A DNA stretch of 64,000 bases from Leptoclinus maculatus (Eukaryota > Chordata > Actinopteri > Perciformes > Stichaeidae): positions 62,001 through 126,000 of the forward strand of contig JAVDOI010000198.1 in assembly GCA_032191485.1 (NCBI GenBank), in the 5' to 3' direction. The notes under the pieces were generated by a model, which was not told the origin of the DNA, made no database searches, and saw nothing but the letters and a program-made list of their open reading frames with translations. Position 1 is the stretch's first letter; each line of letters opens with the position of its first letter. Shown here in pieces: positions 33,550 through 44,299 of this stretch. The position numbers and the translations under genes are program-made.

Positions 33550-33594
<45 letters not shown>
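33550..33594. repeat. (TC)n microsatellite at the LINE 3' end
   Basis: About 22 TC units begin right after the AATTGAAAAA tail of the Tx1-type LINE. Certain Tx1-group elements are known to insert into (TC)n, so this may be the target site. Confidence 0.9.
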
Positions 33595-33599
<5 letters not shown>

Positions 33600-34376
33600 A
33601 TTACCTAGAGTAACCAATCAAACAACATGATCTTAATCCCTCAGTTAACCACTTTTTCTTTATTAAACTAAATTACTTTCAGGTTAATTTCCTTACTGAG
33701 TTATTTCATCCAACTTTATTATGAACTAACTTGTTTTAATACCTAACTTCTACACCAGGGCTCCATCTATGTACCGATCTACTTCCTATGTGTTGGTCCA
33801 GTCCCTCCCTCACTACATCCTGTGAATCTGTGTATAAACACTCTCTGAGGAGGCTCTATCCCTTCATGAGCCTTCCTGGTCCCAACACAACTCACAATCT
33901 TCAAGGCAACCTCCCTCCCTTCTTTCATGTTGAACATCTTCCACCACAACGCTGCTGGTGAATTCTACATGATAATAAAGGAAGTAGAGGAAAACTCTCT
34001 CTGTTAGCACAACATGATGAACCCAGTAGCACTAATCCGTCTCTGAGCTTCTGTGCACCGTTTTGTAATGCAGCTCCAAAGTGCTCTACTGTGGTAAGAC
34101 CACGCTCACATTGTAGACAAGACAGACGCTGTTTGAATCTCAGTGAACATGAAGAGAATCCTCCTCCAGTCTGACTAAATATGTTAACTTTATCATCTTT
34201 TGATGTTTGTGTTTTGAGCTAACTTAGCCAGCTGGTTATTGATTATTATTATTATAATTATTATTATTGACTTATTGTATTATTTAATGAATCTCTGAAT
34301 TGTTGTTTCATGACATCTTGTTATTTAGTGTCTGGTGTCTTTTCTCTCTCTCTTTCATCTTCTATCATCTCTCCAG
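33595..34376. other. no recognisable feature
   Basis: AT-rich, includes a degenerate ATT-rich run near 34240-34270. It sits upstream of the first SRCR exon; no signal peptide exon could be identified here. Confidence 0.5.
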
Positions 34377-34700
34377 ACTCTGTCAGGCTGGTGAATGGGA
34401 CTAGTCTGTGCTCAGGCAGACTGGAGGTGAAGTCTAACCAGTCTAACCAGTCTAACCAGTGGTGGTCCTCAGTGTGTGAAGATGACTTTGACCAGCAGGA
34501 TGCAGAGGTGGTCTGTAGGGAGCTTGGCTGTGGGGCTCCTTCAGTCCTCCAGGGGGCGCTCTATGGAGAAGTGGAGGCTCCAATGTGGACCAAAGAGTTC
34601 CAGTGTGGAGGCCATGAGTCTGCTCTCCTGGACTGTAGAAGCTCAGGCTCAGATAGAAACACCTGCTCACCTGGCAAAGCTGTTGGACTCACCTGCTCAG

Positions 34701-35299
34701 GTAGAAGAGGAGCTGCAGCTTTTGCAGACATTGTAACATGAAACCAAGACTAACCAGATTCTCTCTAGTGACCACCAGGGGGCGACTCCTCTGGTTCTAT
34801 AGAAGTCTATGAGAAAATGACTCTACTTCTCTCTTGATTTATTACCTCAGTAAACATTGTAAACATGAGTTTATGGTCTCAATCTCTAGTTTCAAGTCTT
34901 CTTCAATACAGCATGATGTTCATTTAGTAAATGATGGTCCATTTAGAGTCAAACAGACCATAAAGCAGGGTATGCTTTAGGGCGGGGCTACACAGTGATT
35001 GACAGGTCTCTACCAGAGACGTATACTGCATCTCTACGTCACTCCTCCTCAGTCCAGATATGGTCACTTCCTGTTCACTGGTTGCAAAAAACCAAGATGG
35101 CGACGGCCACAGTCCACAAACCATTGAGTGACGTCACGACGACTACGTCCACTTCTTCTATAACGTCTGTGGTTCAAACAGTGAACATGAAGTAAACATG
35201 AAGAGTAATACGTGTCAGTGATTGTAGATTTCAGGGTCAATGGGAGCTGTTGGACTCATGATGTCGTGTGATGTGATGACTGTCCATGTGTTTGTTCAG
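34701..35299. other. intron of the SRCR gene
   Basis: No coding feature seen; includes ATGATGTCGTGTGATGTGATG-like low-complexity sequence before the transmembrane exon. Confidence 0.5.
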
Positions 35300-35955
35300 A
35301 TCCAACACCTCTGATCATCAAAGCGATCGTCCTGCCTCTGTTTCTGCTGTTGGTGACCGTTGCCCTTTACTTCTACTGTAAGGTACTGACACACGTCTGT
35401 TGTTTAGACCAGCCACTGAAATGAAGCTCTCGCTCTGTGTTCAGTGAACTGAAGACAGGTGTGGTGGCCCGTTCTTTGTTCTTCTTCCTATATACTGGGC
35501 CACGTTACGGGGCTCCGTTTATGACTCACACATTAAACTCTTGCAGACGCTGATTCCTTTGCCGTCACTTGATTGATTTATTTTCACTTTTGACAAATTT
35601 AACAGCAAAACATAATGAGTTTAACGTGAGGTCAAAGACTGTCCCGATGCCCCGTTCTACACAAAGGAAAAACCAACTCGAGACTCAGTCGCACCTCTTC
35701 CTCTGATACCAGCTGATCCTCATCTGATTAATAACAAACGTTCCTAAAGAAAATAATTATACAGAATGCAAATGTAACCTTCATTCATAGATTAAAGGAA
35801 TGTGTTTAGGTCATACAAATATTTTATCGAAATTAGAAATGATGATTTGTAATCAAAACTAAAACTATGTCTCTAACAGGACTGTGCTGTCATGTCTCTG
35901 CAGGCCAACAGGGGGCAGATGCCGTGCAGACAGAAGAACACTGAGCTGGATCATT

Positions 35956-36657
35956 GGCCAAATCCCAATGTCCCCCCTTACGGACTCACGGACTTTGAGG
36001 CGCGCTCCCGCGAAGTCCGTGAGGGTTTAGGGATGTCCCACTGTCAAATCGTCAAGTGTTTGAGGGCTCTCTCGCAGACATTTTGAGCCCTTTATGAACC
36101 CTTTCCGTAAGTCAGCATGGTATGCTGACTTAGCCTAAGGGAATTACCCACAAATCATTGCAATGTGACGTTAAACTCGCGGTAACCAGTGGACGCATGG
36201 AGACGTAAAAAAAAAGGTAAACAGCTCACGTGTGTTCAGCCTGTCATAATAAATGTACTCAGAAACATTAAGGGATAAAGATGGAACAAAAAATAAACAT
36301 GAAATCAGAAGATATTTATTTATTTATTCGTCAAATATTTAGATTTTGTCATTGAAGCTGTTTTGACAAAAACGAGTAAATAGATTACATAAAATTACCT
36401 CTCATTTTGTGAGGAAAGAGGCTGGAAGACGTTCAAATCAGGGAGTACAAAGTATAAAATAAATTCCTACAATTATACATCATATTTTTTGTCGTTTTCA
36501 TGGTAACATGATATGTTGCAGCAAAATGCTGTCCCATTCCTATTTACACCATTTCAAGCCCTCACAGTCTCTCACACTCAACCACTCACCAGGTGACGTC
36601 AGTAAGTCCTTGAGGGTTCAGGGTTTGAGGGTTTAGGGGGGACATTGGGATTTGGCC
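35956..36657. mobile_element. non-autonomous DNA transposon with 3-bp target duplication
   Basis: About 702 bp with inverted ends GGCCAAATCCCAATGTCCCC and the matching GGGGACATTGGGATTTGGCC. ATT is duplicated on each side (35953-35955 and 36658-36660). A second inverted motif lies inside the left end (ACTCACGGACTTT / AAGTCCGTGAGG). There is no transposase ORF. A 3-bp duplication and GG-starting ends fit PIF/Harbinger best, but the family is not certain. It has landed in or just after a coding exon of the SRCR receptor. Confidence 0.75.
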
Positions 36658-36804
36658 ATTATATCCTGTGTGTTCCTGCAGCTGAAGAAGAAGAAGAAGA
36701 AGAAGAAGAAGAAGAAGGAGCTCAGGGAGCAGAGTAGCTCCTCCAAGGAGCTCATCTCACATCCAGATGATTTCTACCACACAACCACCACCAGCTCCCT
36801 TTGA

Positions 36805-37369
36805 TACGCATGTTCCCTTAAACCAGAAGGCTGAATATGATATCACATTATTACAGCCCGTCTTTCTTCCTCTCAACAATGTGTTGGTCTCTCCACACGT
36901 TCTGACTTCCTGTCTGTGGCTCTCAGCTCCAAGCCCATTGGTTCCTGCTGAAGACGTGACTCTTTAAAAACACCTCACAGATATAAAGTTTCATTTAAAA
37001 GTAGACTTGAGAGCAGGTTTACCAGAGTCCAAGCAGAAACCAAAGACTATGAGGAACAATGTTAATGTGAGATATTAGAATAAACATGAAACATTGACTT
37101 CTATCTTCTACATTCTGTAGAACGATACTCAATGTTGACAATCTGTTGCTGTTTGTCCTTTAAACATATAATGAACTTCATGACTTCACTTATTGTAGTG
37201 AGCAAGATTTTGGCAGCAGGACAACATTTAGTTAAAAGATAATCATAATAATACAAATATGAACAACGTCCCGCTGTGATCAGCCACTAAAACCTCTTTT
37301 ATTTGTCATTCAGAAATGTTTCTATTTTGCTCATTGTTGTTCTTCATGATTTTACTTCATTCTGTAAAT
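36805..37369. other. 3' region of the SRCR gene, no feature
   Basis: AT-rich sequence after the SRCR stop codon; probably 3' untranslated and intergenic DNA. No clear polyadenylation site could be chosen. Confidence 0.45.
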
Positions 37370-38100
37370 AAGGATTTTACTTATTTTTTTATAATTAAGG
37401 CTTTTCTTATTTCGTAAGAATGTTGATATTAAGGATTTTGGTTATTTGTTATTAAGGATTTTCTTATTTCGTAAGAATGTTGATATTAAGGATTTTGGTT
37501 ATTTGTTATAATTAAGGATTTTGGTTATTTGTTATAATTAAGGATTTTGCTTGCATCATAAGACAATTGTAATTATTGATTTTGCTTGTTTTTATAATTA
37601 GAGGGTTTTACTTAAAACATATGCATTTTGGTTAAATTTGTAATTTAGGATATTTAGGAATTTCGCTTATTTTGTACTTCATGAATGTAAATAATGTTGC
37701 AATCAAGGAATTTACAATTTTTGTTATAGTTAAGGATTTTGCTTATTTCACAATAATTTAGCAAATTTTTGTTCTTCGTAAATTGAGTTAATTTTGTAAT
37801 TAAGGAATTAAAAACAATTATAATAAAGTATTTTGCTTAAATCATGAGCGTTTCGCTTGATTTTGTAATTAACAAAATTACCTTTTTCATTCAAATGTAG
37901 CTTATTTTGTCATTCATGAATTCACAATATTATGTAATTAAGGATTTTGCTTATTAATAATGTTGTAATTATGTTTTTTTCTTATTTCATAAGTTTATTT
38001 AATTTTCTAAATAAGGATTTTTCATATTTCATAAGAACTTTGCTTATTTTTGTATTATTTAAGTATTTAGATTACTTTTGTGCTAAAAGGATTTTGATAC
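37370..38100. repeat. degenerate AT-rich tandem array
   Basis: Many diverged copies of a roughly 25-35 base motif of the form AATTAAGGATTTTGCTTATTT, with spacers such as CATAAGAA. A 52-base block (AAGGATTTTCTTATTTCGTAAGAATG...) is repeated nearly exactly around 37395-37500. The array has low complexity and no coding potential. Confidence 0.75.
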
Positions 38101-39582
38101 AAAATATCCTCCTAATGTGAATAAAATATGAACACAGACGTAAAAGTAAACACACATACTTGTACTGCACAGATACATGTAGTACTAGTACTACTTTAAC
38201 AAAGTACTTTAAGGGTTGTTGAACTTGGGTCCAGTCGGATCATATCTGGACGTGGAAAAGACAACATGTGACCGTTTACCAACCAAAACCGACGTGAGCG
38301 TCATGAGAAGCACTTTAAACTCACATGTGCACATCTGTGTTCAAACATGTGCACATGATCAGTTTCCATGTGGCCCACACACAGAGAGATGAAATGATGA
38401 AGATCACTGTGATCAATGTGTCTCTATCATCTATGTTCAAAGAAAACTAAACCAGTTTAATAAACGATGAAACTCTGTGAATGAGCTGAATCTAACAGAT
38501 TGTAAGTCATAACCAAAGCTTTGACGTCTTCTTCTCTGCAAATGTACAAAGATTGTATTTCCTGCTTAGTATGAGACACTGAGATATGAATGTGACTTTT
38601 TAAAGATATTTAGTCAACATAATAAGAGATTAAGTCAAAATGATGTGATAAGTATGTTTTATTTATATTGTTCCCAACTTTCATAATCTATTTGTTCTAT
38701 TTTCTTGGAGAAGTTTGTCATCGAAAGCTAAAGTTTTGAGTTCGACGACATCATGCCGGACTTGATGTGAACATCTTCCTCTTTTAACCTCGCTTAGCAA
38801 CAAGGGTACGCAGTGGTAGAGCTTGATATGAGAGAACAAAGAGACTCTTCAGTCTGTTGACAACCTTTATTCATATGTTGAAAACCTTTGATTCACTTCA
38901 CAGAAACAGAAAAAAGGACATTTAACAGTTCTTTTCCACCTTGAATACAGTTTAAACATGTTTTGTTGAGGGTGCCTGTTCTCTACGTCACACTCTTCTC
39001 TTGCTCTTCTTCTGAGAGACGTTACAAGGAAGCGTGAATAGCATGACAGACAACCCCCCTAGTGGAGAGATGGCGACACCTGCTGGCCGTTTGAACTATA
39101 ACACACATTACGATATAAGATGAGTGAGTCAACAATCCATTGATCTCACAGTAAGTTATCTTAAGGGTGTGCAACGAGTCAGAGAAACGAGCTCTCCCGA
39201 TGTCTCCATCGCTTATCGTGTTCATTGTCACTTGTTTGTTTGGCTTTGGCCTCATGTAGCATAGCACGCTGCTTTGTTGCCTGTTGGCGGACATTTGTTG
39301 TTGAACCAAAGGTTGACTAATGAATGTGTGCCCTTTGTGATGGTTGACATGGAATGCACCCCTGTGAGCATTCAGAGTTAGAGCTGCTCCCTGACTTGTT
39401 CATCAGACACTATACTTACTGAACTTAATAACAAGCAATAGAGGCAGAGCATATCATGTGCCCTATGAATGAAGGATACTTTAAGTTATATCCATGTAGG
39501 TTTACGATGGTGTCCAGGAATGGGAGGTGGTGTGTTCGCATATAAAGTGTCACAATGTGTACTGTGTTTGTCCCCGTCTCAG
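38101..39582. other. intergenic, possible minus-strand 3' UTR
   Basis: No exon recognised. On the minus strand an AATAAA occurs near 38870 beside sequence that could be a 3' untranslated end, but no coding exon supports it. Confidence 0.35.
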
Positions 39583-41074
39583 TCTTTTGGACAGTTCGAT
39601 GCAGAGGGGGATGGGGTGGTGGATGTAGAGAGCATGCTGATTGCACTGAAGAACTCCAACGAAGTCTAAAGGGAGAGCTGAGTCATGTGATCAGACAGCT
39701 ACAGGCGTGCTCCCTAACTCCAGGTATGACATGTGATTTGTTTACCAGGATTGTTCATCCTGCCTTGAACCTCATTTGAATAGGTATAGTCAGCGGTTGG
39801 AGGAGTTCACCTTAAATAATGTCCCACCCTTTCCTCCCCCCACAGGTTTTGTTAACATATTCTCGAAGACCAAAGACCAGTTAGGAGCACATGCCTCTAA
39901 GATCCTTAAATTCTTACACAGGAATCGTATTCCCAGCAGTGCCATCCCCTTCCCTATTTTAGAGGGCTACAACAGTATCTGCACCATGAGGTCCAGTGTG
40001 GTGCAGGACTTCTTGGAAGTCCTCTTGCAGAAGGAGAAAGGTGAACACCAGAGCTTCGGATGAATACAGTGGCTGGCTAGTGCTAAATGGAGGCTGTGAA
40101 CTAAATGTTCTCCCGTGTATTTTAAGAATATCGTCACGCTTAACACATTCGTGTCTGTCTCCCACTGCTGGACATCTTTTAGAGCGACGTCCTGATCTAT
40201 ATTTGTGCCTCTCAGATCTAGATATCCAGTACCGAGCAGAGCTGGACCGTGATCCGGAGGTGGACGAAGTCAAGGTGGTCACACAGTGCTACGGCACAAT
40301 AGAAGCGTCGTCTAACGTTGCAGACGTTTACAAGATGACAAATGGGGAAACGGCCTCTTTGTGGCAGTCGGACGGCAGTGCACGCTCGCACTGGATAAGG
40401 CAAGGGATGAGGCCTTGCAGCTGATTGTCATGTGTGCCTGATCCTTGAATTACAGAGTTTTTGGTCCCTATGTATATGATCAATTTTAAGGTGGAAACTC
40501 TTCTCTTTCCTGCTCCCAGGTTGAAAATGAAACCCGATGTGGTTTGGAGACGTCTGGCCATTGCCGTGGCTTCTAATGACCACAGCTACACGCCTCAGCT
40601 GGTCTCCGTTGCGGTCGGGAAGAACCGGCGTTCCCTGCAGGAGATCAGAGATATCCGGATCCCCAGCAATGTCACGGGCTACGTAGCCCTCTTGGAGAAT
40701 GCCAACATCACACACCCCTGTGAGTCACCACCTGTCGATCTGTCTGCTTAGTGGAGTGTTTATTTACCTCAGGCTTGTGTGTTCCTTCACCGATGACTTG
40801 GAGAGGAACTGTCTTTCTCATATGCACCCCTCCTGTGGCGACAGAGCTTCTGTCAGCTACAGAAGAGCAGCCGCCGCTGGGTTCATAGATAGTTGGGTGG
40901 TTAAATGCCTCACTTTGAATCCTCATGCAAGCCTCCATAAACTCTTGATTTCCACCTTCACCCTCAGGTCTCAAAGGACCATATGTGGAGACACATCTAC
41001 CTTTTAGTAGAAGTTGTCTAGCCACACAGAAGCAAGGCTAAAACACACAAGCTCTGTTTTTGCTCGGGGATATA

Positions 41075-41123
<49 letters not shown>

Positions 41124-42537
41124 ATGAATGAATGAGGAAAACAGAAACTGAGGATCGATTGGTCCAGGCAGCTGTGAGCAGGAAAACAGCTAGCAGAGGT
41201 TCAGATAATGGTGACAAGTTCATCATTGTATTTTGATTATGTGGCTCTGTATGATTTGCAAAATCACAATGAGCCAAATAAAATGCTTTGCATTGGATTT
41301 AGTTTCTCATATTTGCGATTAGGTTCATTTGTGTCTCCCTCAATCATCATCAGCTCTCAGAGGGAGAAGCAACCTGTTGTGGCATTCTTTTTGCGTGATG
41401 TATTCCATCAGTCTGCTAACTGCATCATCTCTTCTGGCACCAAACCCCAGACATCAAGATTAACATGAAGCGGTGCCTGAGCGACGGATGTGACACGCGG
41501 ATTCGTGTCTTGAAGACACTGGGCTATCAGATTACCAAGAGCAAAGAGGTGTCTGTTTCGGATGCTTCAGCCATCTGGTACCTGTCTCTCCTCACCTCCT
41601 TGGTCACCGCATCCATGGACACCAACCCTGCTCTGGCTCAGACTGTCCTTCAGAGCACACAGTAAGACACACCCCCCTTCTGGTTTTGAATATGTAAGAG
41701 AAAGAAAGAAAGAATGTGTGTAAGTGTAGTGTTTTGTCCAGTGCTGGTGTTCTGAGGGCTTTTTTGTGTGTCTTGTGTTTCTCCTAGACGAGCCTTACGA
41801 CACATGCCTCCGTTGTCCCGAACACCGTCGTCCACAGAGTTCCCCAAGTTCTTCTCTTTGAACATCCTGGAGGAGGTGGATGGATTCCTCCTCAGGATAG
41901 CAGAGTAATGACCTGCTGGGATCACATCAGCACACTCACCCATCACTGCCACGCTCAGCTCGTAACGCTGACGTCATCGCGTTGAAAACTGACTCAAATC
42001 AAAGTATTGATTTCCCAGGGCGATAAAACTCTATTTCTGTTCCATTTGATCTGTAAATCATTAACAGCAGCAGCAGCAGCAACAACATGACTAAAATAAA
42101 CCTCACTGGCTAATGATCAACCATAGTTCTGTAGGCTATGTTTATCCACACATACAGTCGACATTGTTCCCACAATGTTGGTCTAAACTGGAGTTTTTGT
42201 CAGCAAATTTTGGATCATTTGGAATTCATGACCCCGCATGAAAATATACTTATTGAGAGGAAATACGTCTGACACTCTGAAAAGAGCCACAAAAGATCAT
42301 TTGATTGGACAAAAGTTTCACTTCCAAACTAACTAGTTTGTTCTTTGCTCCCGTGTAGCTGCTGTGTGAGTCCCGATGCAGAATGGACCCTCCTGGCCTT
42401 CGCTCTGGCCAGAGGCAGCGTGGCAAAAGTGCTCCAGGCGCTGTCCTGCATCGGCGATCATTTAAAGACGGAGTACGAGGCCTCCTCCCTCATCGTGTCT
42501 TTGGCCTCCGTTAGGCTGCGGCTACTTAATCTCAATG
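39583..42537 (+). pseudogene. zzef1: zzef1 fragment, EF-hand to APC10/DOC region exons
   Basis: Seven exons match vertebrate ZZEF1, a large protein with EF-hand, APC10/DOC, CUB-like and ZZ zinc-finger domains. 39583-39723 holds the EF-hand (FGQFDAEGDGVVDVESMLIA). 39846-40040 encodes FLHRNRIPSSAIPFP. 40183-40399 and 40520-40719 carry the DOC domain (SARSHWI, KPDVVWRRLAIAV, IPSNVTGYVALLENAN). Then come 41451-41661 (KRCLSDGCDTRI, SDASAIWYLSLLTSLVTAS), 41788-41904 (ILEEVDGFLLRI) and 42359-42537 (LLAFALARGSVAKVLQ). Exon phases join correctly. The EF-hand exon has a frameshift after KNSN (near 39660): the continuation KGELSHVIRQLQACSLTP is in another frame. The intron after 40399 starts with GC instead of GT. 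The first exon of the gene and everything beyond about a third of the protein are missing. Confidence 0.87.
41070..41125. repeat. (TA)n microsatellite
   Basis: Interrupted TA tract in a zzef1 intron, followed by ATGAATGAATG. Confidence 0.9.
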
Positions 42538-42733
42538 GTAACGCCCTGCTTTACTCTCATTCACACGAGGCCGTTTGAAACCTTAGACCAGGGAGAGAAA
42601 GTGCTGAGCCTACAAGGAGGAGATGCATTAGTGGACTACTCGGTGGAAAATCACTTATTCTGTTACAAAGCTGCACTTCAGTGTGGTGAAAGTTGCCTCC
42701 CAGTATAGGAATGAAATGATAACCTCTATGGAC

Positions 42734-43671
42734 TAATGTTGCACGGTGTATCGATACTAAAAAGGTACCGCGGTACCCGTACATTGAAAACGATACGATT
42801 TTGCATATTTTTAGTATCGATACTTCATTAAAATAGCGCGCGATCAGAGCGCACTGACTGTTCCGCTCCCTGTCATGCTGCCTGTACGCATTGACTGTAA
42901 GGGGGCGGGGCTACCCAGCGCTCACTCACGCAACAGGCAGCGCTCACTCACAGCGAGCGATCAGGGGAGACATGGCATCAAGTGCAGGAGCTTTTGCCGA
43001 CCGTCCTCGGCTTGTTGGAAAAAAGATGCCAGAAGTGAAATCTGGAAGTACTTTGGCTACATTGCAGACAGTGAAGGAAAGCCCACTGACATACAGAGAC
43101 CCGTCTGCAAAACTTGTTTCAAAGCCACACAGACCAAGAGAGGCAACACGTCAAACATGGCAAAGCACCTTTCAGACAGACACCCCGAAGAGTTCAAAGA
43201 GTTCAAAGAACGACAGTTAAGCAAATGTGATTATAAACATGAACCAAGCCCACCCATATACAGCCTAACATGAGTAGCCTTAGCCTAGTTTGACGACAAG
43301 CCTATATGATAATGAGGTCACAATGCACACAAAAGTGTACTAAATGAAACACAATTGATGCAAAATGGCTACATGCTGGTGGAGCCTGAGGGTGGATCTT
43401 GAGCTAATTATTTTTATTTTAGTTAAGTGTTCAAAAAGCTGGGCAGGAACAAGCTGGTAAAAAAGGGAACCATACAGATGTTTTATTTATTACTATTATA
43501 GATAAATATACCAGTATCGTATCGTATTTGTGGTATCATATCGTATTTGTGGTATTGTATCGTATTTGTGGTATCGTATCGAATTCTGGTATCGTATCGT
43601 AAGTATCGGGTATCATGATATTATGGCAGGTATCGTATCGAAGTCATAATTTTGGTATCGTGACAACCCTA
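42734..43671 (+). mobile_element. hAT transposon relic with BED finger
   Basis: 938 bp bounded by an 8-bp target duplication CTATGGAC (42726-42733 and 43672-43679). Imperfect inverted ends read TAATGTTGCACGGTGTATCG and, reversed, TAGGGTTGTCACGATACC. Inside is the N-terminus of a hAT transposase: MASSAGAFADRPRLVGKK at 42972-43025, then in another frame SEIWKYFGYIADSEGKP, CKTCFKA and MAKHLSDRHPEEF, a BED zinc finger. The frame breaks at the AAAAAAG run near 43018. The catalytic and dimerisation regions are deleted; the right part holds GTATCGTATCG repeats. It lies in a zzef1 intron and could only be moved by a related transposase. Confidence 0.85.
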
Positions 43672-43727
43672 CTATGGACAATGATCAGCTGATGTCATAG
43701 GGAATGTCATAATGCGTTGTGTTACAG

Positions 43728-44219
43728 GGAAGCCCCTCCAGTTGCACCTCCAGGCCTGTGATGTGAAGAGTAAAGAGGAGAAGTCAGGACCAGAGAACAT
43801 GCTCACAGAATCCTCCACTGGTGACGGTACAACTGATGCCGTCCTTATTCCATGAGAAAAGAACAGCAGCATTGAGTTAATGCAGCTTCAGTATGAACAA
43901 GCCTTCAAGCATAACCAAATGTTTTTACACTCCAAAGGTTTCCTCACAGAAGGTGGCAGAAAGAGAGCCAGTGTGATCCTGTCGACAGAGGACCAGAGTA
44001 ACTTCCAGATCACTCCGATGAAGATCAAAGTGAGGCTCCGTTTGATTGAGAATTTCAAAGCGACGGCGACGGAGGATTTCCGGTGCTTAACGCTTCCTCT
44101 CCGGTTTGTGTGATCGGGTGTGAAAAGGAGCCATTGGTGTGAAATGCGGCCTTTTGTTGGCTTACAAGGAGGAATGACACGTGGTACTACAAGGACTTCA
44201 AAGAGTTTGTAGGAGACAA
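43728..44219 (+). pseudogene. zzef1: zzef1 exons 8-10, frameshifted
   Basis: 43728-43826 (GKPLQLHLQACDVKSKEEKS) and 43938-44028 (GFLTEGGRKRASVIL, FQITPMKIKV) continue ZZEF1 in phase. A weaker block at about 44130-44219 (KCGLLLAYKEE, then in another frame WYYKDFKEFVGDK) matches the next part but contains a stop or frameshift near 44190. The splice donor after it is AA|GTAAGG. Right of this exon an L2 LINE fills the intron. Confidence 0.75.
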
Positions 44220-44299
44220 GTAAGGATCCCTTTACAGCCGGCTGAATCTTACTTTTCATGATATTTCAGAGGACAGCTGTGATGAGCAGAAACATGCTG

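Larger units (their letters stand above)
34377..36804 (+). pseudogene. SRCR-domain transmembrane receptor, 3' exons, disrupted
   Basis: Exon 34377-34700 encodes one complete group B scavenger receptor cysteine-rich domain: VRLVNGTSLCSG, WSSVCEDDFDQQDAEVVCRE, LGCGAPS, FQCGGHESALLDC, LTCSG; eight cysteines. Exon 35300-35382 is a single transmembrane helix (IIKAIVLPLFLLLVTVALYF) with Tyr-Cys-Lys at the cytoplasmic edge. Exon 35904 onward (ANRGQMPCRQKNTELDH) is interrupted at 35955 by a small DNA transposon. Exon 36682-36804 gives a polylysine run from (AAG)11, then EQSSSSKELISHPDDFYH and a stop. The layout resembles CD163/DMBT1-like fish receptors that bind ligands at the cell surface. No splice donor is seen near the insertion, so the tail exons may no longer join. 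Upstream exons are absent. Confidence 0.7.
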
